This document shows positions 1-5,439 of a stretch of DNA of 8,774 bases, one piece after another. The stretch is from assembly GCA_016718565.1 (NCBI GenBank), contig JADKCZ010000012.1, positions 1-8,774 on the forward strand. The letters are read 5' to 3'. A program made the translations under genes and the position numbers. This DNA comes from Anaeromyxobacter sp. Lineage in GTDB: Bacteria > Myxococcota > Myxococcia > Myxococcales > Anaeromyxobacteraceae. The notes below the pieces were generated by a model that had not been told where the DNA came from, did no database searches, and saw only the letters and a list, made by a program, of their open reading frames with translations. How positions within the stretch are numbered: position 1 is the first letter of the stretch; every line of letters begins with the position of its first letter.

Positions 1-680
1 CACCACCAGCTCGGCCGAGGCCGCGGCTGAAGTCCTCAAGCGCCACCCGGTGCGCCACCGGCGGACCCACCGGCGTCTCGCGCCAGGGAAGTCGATGTTG
101 ACGATCCGCCCGCCCGCCGGAGGGGCGCCGGGCCAGCCGCCACAGGTAGGCCACGCCGTCCGGGAAGTGGTGGAAGGTGTCCACCACCAGCACCAGGTCG
201 CAGCTGCCCGGCGGCAGGAGGCGGGTCGTCGGCCAGCCCGAGCACCGGGGTCACGGTGCGGCACGCCGGCGGCGGCCAGCCGCTCCTTCAGCTTGCCCAG
301 CAGGGCCGGCTCGACGTCCACCGCGTAGACGCCGGTCGGGCCAGCGCCGCGGCCAGCCGGCGTGAAGTAAGCCGGGGCCGGCGCCGACGTCGCAGGCCAC
401 CTGCCCGGGGCCAGGCCCAGCGCCTTCACCACCTCGTCCGGCTTCTGCCAGGCGTCCCCCGCTTCGCGTCCAGCAGGCCGGCCGCGTAGGCCGTGAGGTC
501 GGCCGGGTTGCCGTGCTGGCCGGCCGCGCCGTGCTTCGCCCCCGCCGGCCTGGCCCCCTGCATGCCGTGGCCGCCCTTCCCCTCCCGCTGCTGGTAGGTG
601 GACAGGGGCTTGGGCGGCGCGGCGGTGGGGGCGGCCGCCGGGGCGGCGGCCAGCAGGAGGGCGAGGGCGAGCGAGGACAT
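1..680 (-). CDS. Exported class I SAM-dependent methyltransferase, partial and frameshifted
   Basis: A SAM-dependent methyltransferase of unknown substrate. The start at 680 gives an N-terminus like a Sec signal peptide (MSSLALALLLAAAPAAAP), followed by a Pro/Gly/His-rich linker to about residue 50. The catalytic fold then appears across frames: KPDEVVKALGL, the SAM-binding motif I DVGAGPGYF (about 365-400), the acidic YAVDVEP strand (about 310-330), CDLVLVVDTFHHF (about 165-215) and RPGGRIVNIDF (about 88-120). Single-base indels near 461, 395 and 370, and probably others further left, break the frame. The C-terminus lies beyond position 1. It follows serC by 7 bases, with an AAGGGG ribosome site inside the end of serC, so the two are probably co-transcribed. 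The fold is clear. The export signal is seen only as a hydrophobic N-terminus, and the substrate cannot be told. Confidence 0.8.
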
Positions 681-687
681 GTGGCGG

Positions 688-1811
688 TTACCCCTTCTTG
701 GCGAAGTCCGCCATGAAGGCGGCCAGCTCGTCGAGCCAGGCCGGCTCGACGGCGTTGTAGATCGAGGCGCGGATGCCGCCCACCGAGCGGTGGCCCTTCA
801 GGCCGACCATGCCCTTGGCCTTGGCCTCCTTGACGAAGCGCTCCTCGTCGGCCTCGCTGGGCAGGCGGAAGACCACGTTCATGACCGAGCGGCTCTCACG
901 CTCCACCGGGCACCGGTAGAAGCCGGGGTGGCCGTCGATGGCGCCGTAGAGGACCGCCGCCTTCTTGCGGTTGCGCGCCTCCATGACGTCGAGGCCGCCC
1001 AGCCCCTTGAGCCAGGCCAGCACGTTGCGCACCATGTAGATGCCGAAGGTGGGCGGCGTGTTGTAGAGCGACTTGTTCTCGGCGGGCGTGCGGAGCTGGA
1101 AGATCTTGGGGAGGTCCTTGCGCCCCCCCTCGACGAGCGCCTTCGCCACCACCAGGACCACCACGCCCGACGGGCCGATGTTCTTCTGGGCGCCGGCGTA
1201 GATCAGGCCGAACGCGAGACGTCCACCTTCTTCCAGAGGAAGTCGGAGGACATGTCGGCCACCAGCGGCGCGCCGGTGGACGGGGTAGGGCGGGCCGCGT
1301 CCACGTCGAACTGCACGCCGTGGATGGTCTCGTTGGTGGTGACGTGCAGGTAGGCGGCGTCGGCTGCGCCCTTCACCTCACCGGCGGCCGGGGCCCGGAC
1401 GTGGCTCTTCTCCTTGCCGGCGCCGGTGCCGGTGGTGCAGGCCACCTTGACCGCGCCGCCCAGCATGGCGGTGGGCCGCCTTGCCCTCGGAGAGGGCCTT
1501 CTCGCCCAGGCGCCGGTGATGACGTACTCGGCGGTCTGGCCCTTCTGCACCAGGTTCATCGGGAGCTGGGCGAAGAGCTGCGAGGCGCCGCCCTGCAGGA
1601 AGAGGACCTCGTGCGTGTCGGCACGCCCAGGAGCTCCTGAGGAGCCGCGATGGCCTCGTCGTGGACCGCCTCGTACTCCCTTGCCGCGGTGGCTGTGCTC
1701 CATCACCGACATGCCGGACTTCGCGAAGTCGAGGAACTCGTCGCGGGCGCGCTCGAGCGCGGGGAGGGGCAGGGCGGCCGGGCCGGCGTTGAAGTTCTTC
1801 ACGCGGTTCAT
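688..1811 (-). CDS. serC: Phosphoserine aminotransferase, frameshifted
   Basis: SerC converts 3-phosphohydroxypyruvate plus glutamate to O-phosphoserine plus 2-oxoglutarate in serine synthesis, using PLP in the cytoplasm. The protein opens with MNRVKNFNAGPAALP and shows MSVMEHSHRGKEY, the FLQGGASQLFAQLPMNL phosphate-binding region, HVTTNETIHGVQF, ADMSSDFLWKKVDVSR, the PLP-lysine motif AGAQKNIGPSG (Lys codon 1183-1185) and the C-terminal SVGGIRASIYNA. The 1124-base span fits the family length of about 360-375 residues. The start at 1811 has a TGAGG ribosome site at 1817-1821. Five single-base indels are visible: near 1682 (extra), 1628 (missing), 1508 (missing, in a G run), 1475 (extra) and 1211 (missing). 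All conserved blocks survive in alternating frames, so these look like read errors. The enzyme assignment is firm. Confidence 0.95.
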
Positions 1812-1842
1812 GAGGGCCTCAGGTTCGGGTGGAAGGGGGCGC

Positions 1843-1855
1843 ATTCTCGCAGAAT
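1843..1855. promoter_or_regulatory. A/T palindrome, possible serC extended -10 element
   Basis: ATTCT-CGC-AGAAT is a perfect 5-3-5 inverted repeat about 32 bases upstream of the serC start, and the most A/T-rich spot in this G/C-rich spacer. On the minus strand it reads TGCGAGAAT, an extended -10 (TGn plus GAGAAT, 4 of 6 to TATAAT). That would put the transcript start near 1836 and give a leader of about 25 bases that includes the serC ribosome site. I see no good -35. It could instead be a repressor site or chance. Confidence 0.35.
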
Positions 1856-1943
1856 CGGGGGCCCGGCTCCAGGGTGGAACCCGGTCCTGTCCGGAGCCAT
1901 TCCGCCTGCGCCCAGGCCACTTCGTCGCAGCCCTCCGCGCGCT

Positions 1944-1979
1944 GGCCCGCCCCCCGCGGGGACGCGGGGGGGGGCGGCC
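1944..1979. repeat. G/C-only inverted repeat between divergent genes
   Basis: The arm CCGCCCCCCGCG at 1947-1958 faces CGCGGGGGGGGGCGG at 1963-1977 across a loop of about four bases. The outer GGC and GCC can extend the stem. The right arm has nine G against six C in the left arm, so the true lengths may differ because of homopolymer miscalls. No T-run follows, so a classic terminator is not supported. It lies in the spacer between serC and the CoA-ester lyase, and its role is unknown. Confidence 0.4.
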
Positions 1980-2041
1980 CTGCCCGGCGACCGCGCCGGC
2001 GGTGGCTCCTGAGCGTTCCACCTCGCGCCGAAGGTCGCCCG

Positions 2042-2923
2042 ACCCCCCGCCATCCGCCCCGCCGCAGCGCGCTCTACATGCCTGGCCAGAACGCCCGCGC
2101 TGGAGAAGGCGCGCGGCCTCGACGCCGACGTCCTGCTCCTCGACCTGGAGGACGCGGTGGCCCCGGCCGCCAAGGGCGAGGCGCGCCGGCTGGTGGTGGA
2201 GGCGCTGCGGACCGGGGGCTACGGCCACCGCGAGCTGGTGGTGCGGGTGAACGGGCGCGGCACGCCGTGGGAGGTGGACGACCTCGCGGCCGTGGCCACC
2301 TCGGGCGCCGACGCCGTCCTCCTGCCCAAGGTGGAGGATCCCGCCGCGGTGCGCGAGGTCGAGGCGGCCCTGGCGCGGCTGGGCGCGCCGGCGTCGCTGC
2401 GGCTGTGGGCCATGATCGAGACGCCGCGAGGCGCGTGCGGGCGGCCGAGGTGGCCGCCGCCACCCGCGGCTGGCCTGCCTGGCGGCCGGCACCAGCGATC
2501 TGGTGAAGGACCTGGGGGCGCGCACACCGCCGGCCGCGCCGAGGTGCTCACCGCGCTCTCGTTGATCGTGCTCTCGGCGCGGGCCCACGGCCTCGGCTGC
2601 CTCGACGGGGTCCACCTCGACCTGACCGACGAGGCCGGCTTCGAGGCCGCCTGCCTGCAGGGGCGCGACCTGGGGTTCGACGGGAAGACCCTCATCCACC
2701 CCAAGACCCTGGCGGTGGCCAACCGGACCTTCGGCCCCTCACCCGCCGAGCCGACGCGGCCCGCCGCATCATGGTGGCCCACGCCGAGGCGGAGTCCTTC
2801 GGGCAGGGCGTGGTGGTGGTGGACGGCCGGCTGGTGGAGGCGCTGCACGTGGACGGGGCGCGCCGGCTGCTGGCGCTGGCCGAGGCGCTGGGGTCGCGGG
2901 GTCGGGCTCCAGGCTCGGAGTAG
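2042..2923 (+). CDS. CitE/HpcH-family CoA-ester lyase, frameshifted
   Basis: A TIM-barrel C-C lyase of the HpcH/HpaI aldolase and citrate lyase beta family, whose members cleave acyl-CoA substrates such as malyl-, citramalyl- or methylmalyl-CoA with Mg2+. Visible in order are RSALYMPGQNAR (first strand), DVLLLDLEDAVAPAAK with metal-site acids, ELVVRVNGRGTPW, AVLLPKVEDP, LWAMIETPRG, CLAAGTSDLVKDLG, GLGCLDGVHLDL, GKTLIHPKTL and the C-terminal helix GRLVEALHVDGARRLLALAEALG. Indels near 2099, 2427, 2475, 2525 and 2750 break it. The stop TAG is at 2921-2923. The start is not fixed: the first in-frame ATG (2078) falls inside the conserved first strand, so the true start lies near 2040 or further up and may itself be miscalled. 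It is divergent from serC. The family is sure; the exact substrate is not. Confidence 0.85.
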
Positions 2924-3170
2924 TTGCCGGATGACCTCCGTGCTCGGGGTCGTCGCGGTGCCGATGGAGTCGAGCGGCAACCAGAGCCCCGACCAGAGCC
3001 GCCCCTCGTTGAACAGGCCGGCCGCGACGGGTTTGGCGACGGTGTATGCAGCGATGGCGACGACGCCCCTGGGTGCCCCCAGCACCAAGGCCCTGTACCT
3101 GCCGGGTGCCCGGGCACGCTGCCGGCCTCGGTACAAGGATGGCCAGTCGTCGAACCACCCGTGCACTCAT
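2924..3170 (-). CDS. Possible small hydrophobic protein, end not defined
   Basis: I do not recognise this protein. An ATG at 3170 sits 7 bases after an AAGGA ribosome site (3178-3182), which directly adjoins the stop of the upstream membrane gene (3185-3187), so a two-gene unit is likely. From that ATG the protein begins MSARVVRRLAILVPR. The more protein-like continuation (ALVLGAPRGVVAIAAYTVAKP, then FNEGRLWSGLWLPLDSIGT) lies in another minus frame whose own start would be GTG 3166, so an indel near 3105-3120 may separate them. No minus-strand frame has a stop before the sequence enters the antisense of the CoA-ester lyase, so the left end given here is only where that convergent gene ends. 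It could be a gene fragment or a chance open frame. Confidence 0.3.
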
Positions 3171-3177
3171 CCTGGCT

Positions 3178-3182
3178 TCCTT
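3178..3182 (-). promoter_or_regulatory. Ribosome site for the possible gene at 3170
   Basis: On the minus strand AAGGA lies 7 bases before ATG 3170 and just past the stop of the upstream 79-residue membrane gene. It is the main support for reading the weak downstream frame as a gene. Confidence 0.35.
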
Positions 3183-3184
3183 GG

Positions 3185-3424
3185 TCAGGGCCTCCAGAAG
3201 GCAGCCACGAACATCAGGACGAGCCCCACGACGAGCCAGATCCTCATGAGTAGTCCCGCACGGACGCCCCAGATCTGCTCGCCTATCCAGGAGTTCCTGT
3301 CGAGGAGCACGCTGAGGTAGCGAGCCCCCTCCCTTCGAGACACCTTGAGCGCTGCCGCCCATGCGAGGGCCGCCATACCCCACACCGATGCCAGAGCTAC
3401 CGCGACGATCAACGTGCCGGACAT
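3185..3424 (-). CDS. Small two-helix membrane protein, 79 residues
   Basis: I do not recognise the family. The protein has two hydrophobic helices, about residues 3-26 (TLIVAVALASVWGMAALAWA) and 57-77 (GLLMRIWLVVGLVLMFVAAF). They are joined by a basic, partly amphipathic loop (SRREGARYLSVLLDRNSWIGEQIW). Positive charges in the loop suggest that it faces the cytoplasm with both termini outside. I chose the start at 3424 because AGGAGG (3433-3438) stands 8 bases upstream; an earlier in-frame ATG at 3511 would add a hydrophilic stretch with no such site. The gene starts opposite the 5' part of the truncated serine recombinase and probably leads a unit with the weak gene at 3170. Size and topology resemble many immunity-type or holin-like small proteins, but that is analogy only. 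Confidence 0.65.
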   Translation of the reverse strand: MSGTLIVAVALASVWGMAALAWAAALKVSRREGARYLSVLLDRNSWIGEQIWGVRAGLLMRIWLVVGLVLMFVAAFWRP

Positions 3425-3874
3425 GGCCAGGCCCTCCTGGACCGGCTCCCGGCCGATGCCTGCGCTGGTCGGGTCCGGGCCGTCGCCGTCTGGGCGCTCG
3501 ACCGCCTCCACCGCTCCATGGTGAGCGCCATCCAGACCGTGCAGGAGCTCGACCGGCTCGGCGTCCGGGTCCTCTCTGCATGCGAGAGCTGGCTCGACAC
3601 CGACAGCCCGGTGCGGCCCCTGCTGGTCGCCATCTTCAGCTGGGTTGCCGGGCAGGGGCGGACCCGGCTCATCGAGCGGACCAAGGCCGGCATGGCCAGG
3701 GCGAGGACCGAGGGGAAGAAGATCGGCAGGCCCCGGACTTCACCGTTGAAGCTGGCGGCAGTCGCCGCCGACTTGGAGGCGGGGATGTCGCGGCGTGCCG
3801 CAGCCTGGAAGCGTGGCATCCCCGAGGCCACCCTGCGCGCCAACCTGCGTGCGCAGAATCGGCCCCCTCGTTGA
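3422..3874 (+). pseudogene. Serine recombinase (resolvase/invertase type), N-terminus missing
   Basis: A remnant of a site-specific serine recombinase, the kind that cuts and rejoins DNA through a serine nucleophile. The similarity begins near 3422-3431 and shows AVAVWALDRLHRS, matching the conserved D-R-L-x-R region, then IQTVQELDRLGVRVLS, LDTDSPVRPLLVAIFSWVA, RLIERTKAGMARAR, the hinge GKKIGRPR, and a C-terminal helix-turn-helix (LEAGMSRRAAAWKRGIPEATLRANL). The N-terminal strand with the catalytic serine (usual motif Y-x-R-V-S) is absent upstream. About 150 codons remain of a usual 185-220. In the family block usually written WVAEQERxRLIERT, this copy has WVAGQGRTRLIERT, with two Glu replaced by Gly. 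The first in-frame ATG is 3518, so a short product could be made, but it could not catalyse. The divergent membrane gene overlaps its 5' end. Confidence 0.8.
3433..3438 (-). promoter_or_regulatory. Strong Shine-Dalgarno deciding the start at 3424
   Basis: CCTCCT on the plus strand reads AGGAGG on the minus strand, 8 bases before ATG 3424. This decides the 79-residue start over the longer frame from 3511. Confidence 0.6.
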
Positions 3875-3943
3875 AGTGCCGGGAACAGCAAGCCAGCAGG
3901 AGCCTACCTGGCTGCGCAGGAACCGGACCCTTTTGGTCCCCCG

Positions 3944-4471
3944 CTACTGGCAGAACAGGCCCTCGGAGATGAGCCACTTCCCATCCCGGAGCGTGAACCC
4001 AATGTAGAGCGTGCCCATGCTCTTGGCGAACTCGGCACTGCGGTGGTCGGCCGACTGGTTGCTGATGATAGGGGTGGTGGCATCCATCATGCTCCGGGCT
4101 GACGGCCCACTGCCCTCGCCACCCCCGAACAGCCACGGCCGAAGGCGTCCATCGGGGCGCCTCACGAGCGCGTCGTACTCGCGGCGCCCGTACAGGAAGT
4201 CTCCGCACATCACGCCGCCAGGACTCAAGAGGCGCTCCAACCGCTCCGCGTCCTGCGCAGTCAGCGCCTGCTGTAGCTGCTCCAGCTCCCTGACCAGTGG
4301 TGCGGCCCCCTGGTCGGCGTGGCCCGGAGCGGCGAAGTCGCCAGGCGACGGGCGGTCTGGCGTCCGCACCGACATGGCTGCTCGGTCCGGATCCTCGGCC
4401 TTGCATGCAGCGGCGGCCGAGACACACCCAATGGCAACCAGGGAAGCGAAGCCACGGCGAAGTGAGTTCAT
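3944..4471 (-). CDS. Putative lipoprotein of unknown function
   Basis: A 175-residue protein with an N-terminal signal (MNSLRRGFASLVAIG), basic then hydrophobic, followed by Cys16 and Cys23. Either could be the lipidated cysteine; neither site is a perfect lipobox (AIG-C or AAA-C). Residues 24-58 are hydrophilic and Pro-rich, which suits a tether. The rest has a helix (LVRELEQLQQALTAQDAERLERLLSP), then mixed strand-like segments ending GTLYIGFTLRDGKWLISEG. A helix followed by a closing strand of this kind is typical of NTF2-like (SnoaL/DUF4440) folds, but I cannot confirm that. Cys89 and Cys174 could form a disulfide. The start at 4471 has AGGAGA (4477-4482) 5 bases upstream. It is convergent with the recombinase remnant and divergent from the glycine-rich gene across only 29 bases. 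Confidence 0.75.
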   Translation of the reverse strand: MNSLRRGFASLVAIGCVSAAAACKAEDPDRAAMSVRTPDRPSPGDFAAPGHADQGAAPLVRELEQLQQALTAQDAERLERLLSPGGVMCGDFLYGRREYDALVRRPDGRLRPWLFGGGEGSGPSARSMMDATTPIISNQSADHRSAEFAKSMGTLYIGFTLRDGKWLISEGLFCQ

Positions 4472-4500
4472 CGTCTTCTCCTACGGCGACGGCCTGAAGA

Positions 4501-4947
4501 ATGCGTCTCGGGACAGCTCGAACAGCCACTGCCGGCGCTATGGTCGGCAGTGCGCTAAGAGTTGGGGGCCCTGCGGGCATGGCGCTGGGTGCGCTCTTGG
4601 GCGGGATGGCCGGAATGGCCGGGACTGCGGTGACGGAAGTGATGAACAATCTCGATAAGAACGGCGGAAACCTCCAGCAAGCCATTCGGGGAGTCAATGT
4701 GAGGAAGGTCCTCGTGGCGGGCGCCATGGGGGCACTGGCGGCCTCTGTGCCCGCGTTCATGCCGGGAACGAGCGGGACGGTCCAGGCGCTACGCTTAGTG
4801 AATGGGGCAACTGCGTCGGTTGCTGCAGGTATCGCACAAGGAGCGCTCACCAGAAAGCCGCGGAGAGCCAAGGGAAGACAACGGATGGGAGCAATGTGGT
4901 CTCGGAGGAGGCATTTCATCTTCCTGAGCACTGGATACTGCCAATGA
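4501..4947 (+). CDS. Glycine-zipper hydrophobic protein
   Basis: A 148-residue protein I cannot assign to a family. Glycines at residues 22, 26, 30, 34 and 38 fall at every fourth position (GxxxG repeated), with G12 and G16 before them: a glycine zipper typical of tightly packed membrane helices. A polar stretch follows (MNNLDKNGGNLQQAIRGVNV, 48-67), then a second hydrophobic part (VLVAGAMGALAASVPAFMPG, 70-89), a third weaker one (LVNGATASVAAGIAQGAL) and a basic tail (RKPRRAKGRQR). Gly/Ala helices around a short polar link also occur in the region before the toxin domain of polymorphic toxins, so this could be a relic or a stand-alone effector. An in-frame stop (4495-4497) lies just upstream, so it is not joined to a longer gene. 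The ribosome site is weak. It overlaps the next gene by ATGA. Confidence 0.65.
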   Translation: MRLGTARTATAGAMVGSALRVGGPAGMALGALLGGMAGMAGTAVTEVMNNLDKNGGNLQQAIRGVNVRKVLVAGAMGALAASVPAFMPGTSGTVQALRLVNGATASVAAGIAQGALTRKPRRAKGRQRMGAMWSRRRHFIFLSTGYCQ

Positions 4948-5189
4948 CAAGTCAGCCGTGCGCCAATCCTTCGACAATTGGCCCAGTGTTGGTGATACTG
5001 TTGACGGGATTCGCTGGTATTGGTGCCGGGATAAGGCTCATTGTGTCTCTTCGAAGAGCCCACGACCCAGTCCTGTTCAAGATTCCTCGCAACACCAGGG
5101 CGCTAGCTGCAGGCATGAGCCTGTTCTGTGGCTGCATTCTCGTCACAATCTTCACCTGGTACTTGATCCTGCTGCCTAACTGCGGATGA
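4944..5189 (+). CDS. Small two-helix membrane protein, 81 residues
   Basis: I do not recognise the family. Two hydrophobic helices are clear: about residues 12-36 (IGPVLVILLTGFAGIGAGIR onward) and 53-77 (ALAAGMSLFCGCILVTIFTW onward). The loop between them (RRAHDPVLFKIPRNTR) is basic and so probably cytoplasmic. The start at 4944 overlaps the stop of the glycine-zipper gene as ATGA, which implies translational coupling and a shared job. A GTG at 4896 in the same frame would add 16 residues but lies wholly inside the upstream gene. G+C here is about 52-55% by hand count against about 85% in tyrA, a sign of recent transfer. An immunity or accessory role for the upstream product is inference from the layout. 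Confidence 0.7.
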   Translation: MTSQPCANPSTIGPVLVILLTGFAGIGAGIRLIVSLRRAHDPVLFKIPRNTRALAAGMSLFCGCILVTIFTWYLILLPNCG

Positions 5190-5201
5190 ATGGTGCATGG
5201 G

Positions 5202-5217
5202 CCGGAGCCCCGGAGCC
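5202..5217. repeat. Tandem 8-mer CCGGAGCC x2
   Basis: Two perfect adjacent copies of CCGGAGCC stand just after the stop of the 81-residue membrane gene and at the island's right edge. Two copies are too few to call a functional repeat. Confidence 0.35.
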
Positions 5218-5226
5218 CGTTCCAGC

Positions 5227-5265
5227 GGTCCGCCGATCGTCTGAAGGTCTGGGATCGGCCTGACC
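5227..5265. other. Hairpin between the island and the aroH operon
   Basis: GCCGATC (5232-5238) pairs perfectly with GATCGGC (5253-5259) around a 14-base loop. Outer GGTC (5227-5230) can pair with GACC (5262-5265) across a small internal loop. It sits 38 bases after the last island gene and about 175 bases before aroH. No T-run follows, so it may be a U-less terminator, a protein site or an RNA structure. The rest of 5190-5400 shows no gene I can support. Confidence 0.4.
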
Positions 5266-5400
5266 GCACGAGGGGCGCGAGGCAGGCGGGCGGTGCGGTA
5301 CCTGCACCTGGAGTGCATCGGCTCGCTCGACCCTCCGAGGCCCATCTCGAAGACCGTGGTCCCGCCCAACCGGATCGTGCCGCACCCCACCCGCCCGGCA

Positions 5401-5429
5401 TGGACACGCCTTCCCCCTTTCCCTAGTAT
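5401..5429 (+). promoter_or_regulatory. Sigma70-like promoter of the aroH operon, possibly leaderless
   Basis: TGGACA (5401-5406, 5 of 6 to the -35 consensus), a 17-base spacer, then TAGTAT (5424-5429, 4 of 6 to the -10 consensus). Transcription would start near 5436-5437, only about 3-4 bases before the aroH ATG at 5440. No ribosome site precedes that ATG (the bases before it are TATCACCGGCCTC), which agrees with a leaderless transcript. Confidence 0.5.
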
Positions 5430-5439
5430 CACCGGCCTC

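Noticed and set aside
1812..2699. Upstream extension of the serC frame on the minus strand
   Set aside because: SerC homology begins at MNRVKNFNAGPAALP with a ribosome site just before it. The rest is antisense of the lyase and spacer.
688..2923. serC and the CoA-ester lyase as true pseudogenes
   Set aside because: Indels occur across unrelated essential genes at the same rate and keep every catalytic motif, which fits read error better.
3106..3117. Perfect palindrome GTGCCCGGGCAC as a recombination or regulator site
   Set aside because: Twelve bases made largely of G and C arise easily by chance here, and it lies within a possible coding frame.
2219..3166. Long minus-strand open frame opposite the CoA-ester lyase
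   Set aside because: Most of it is the antisense of a gene with clear homology, and antisense frames stay open at this G+C. Only the part right of 2924 was kept, at low confidence.
3925..3939. Hairpin GGACC-CTTTT-GGTCC between the convergent recombinase remnant and lipoprotein gene as a terminator
   Set aside because: Only a 5-base stem with no T-run on either side; possible but not supported.
4501..4570. Double-glycine bacteriocin leader (VGG at residues 21-23)
   Set aside because: The leader lacks the usual acidic and hydrophobic spacing before GG, and the glycines belong to the regular GxxxG ladder.
4011..4658. Plus-strand open frame opposite the lipoprotein gene
   Set aside because: Ser/Arg-rich shadow without a ribosome site; the minus strand has a signal peptide and a good ribosome site.
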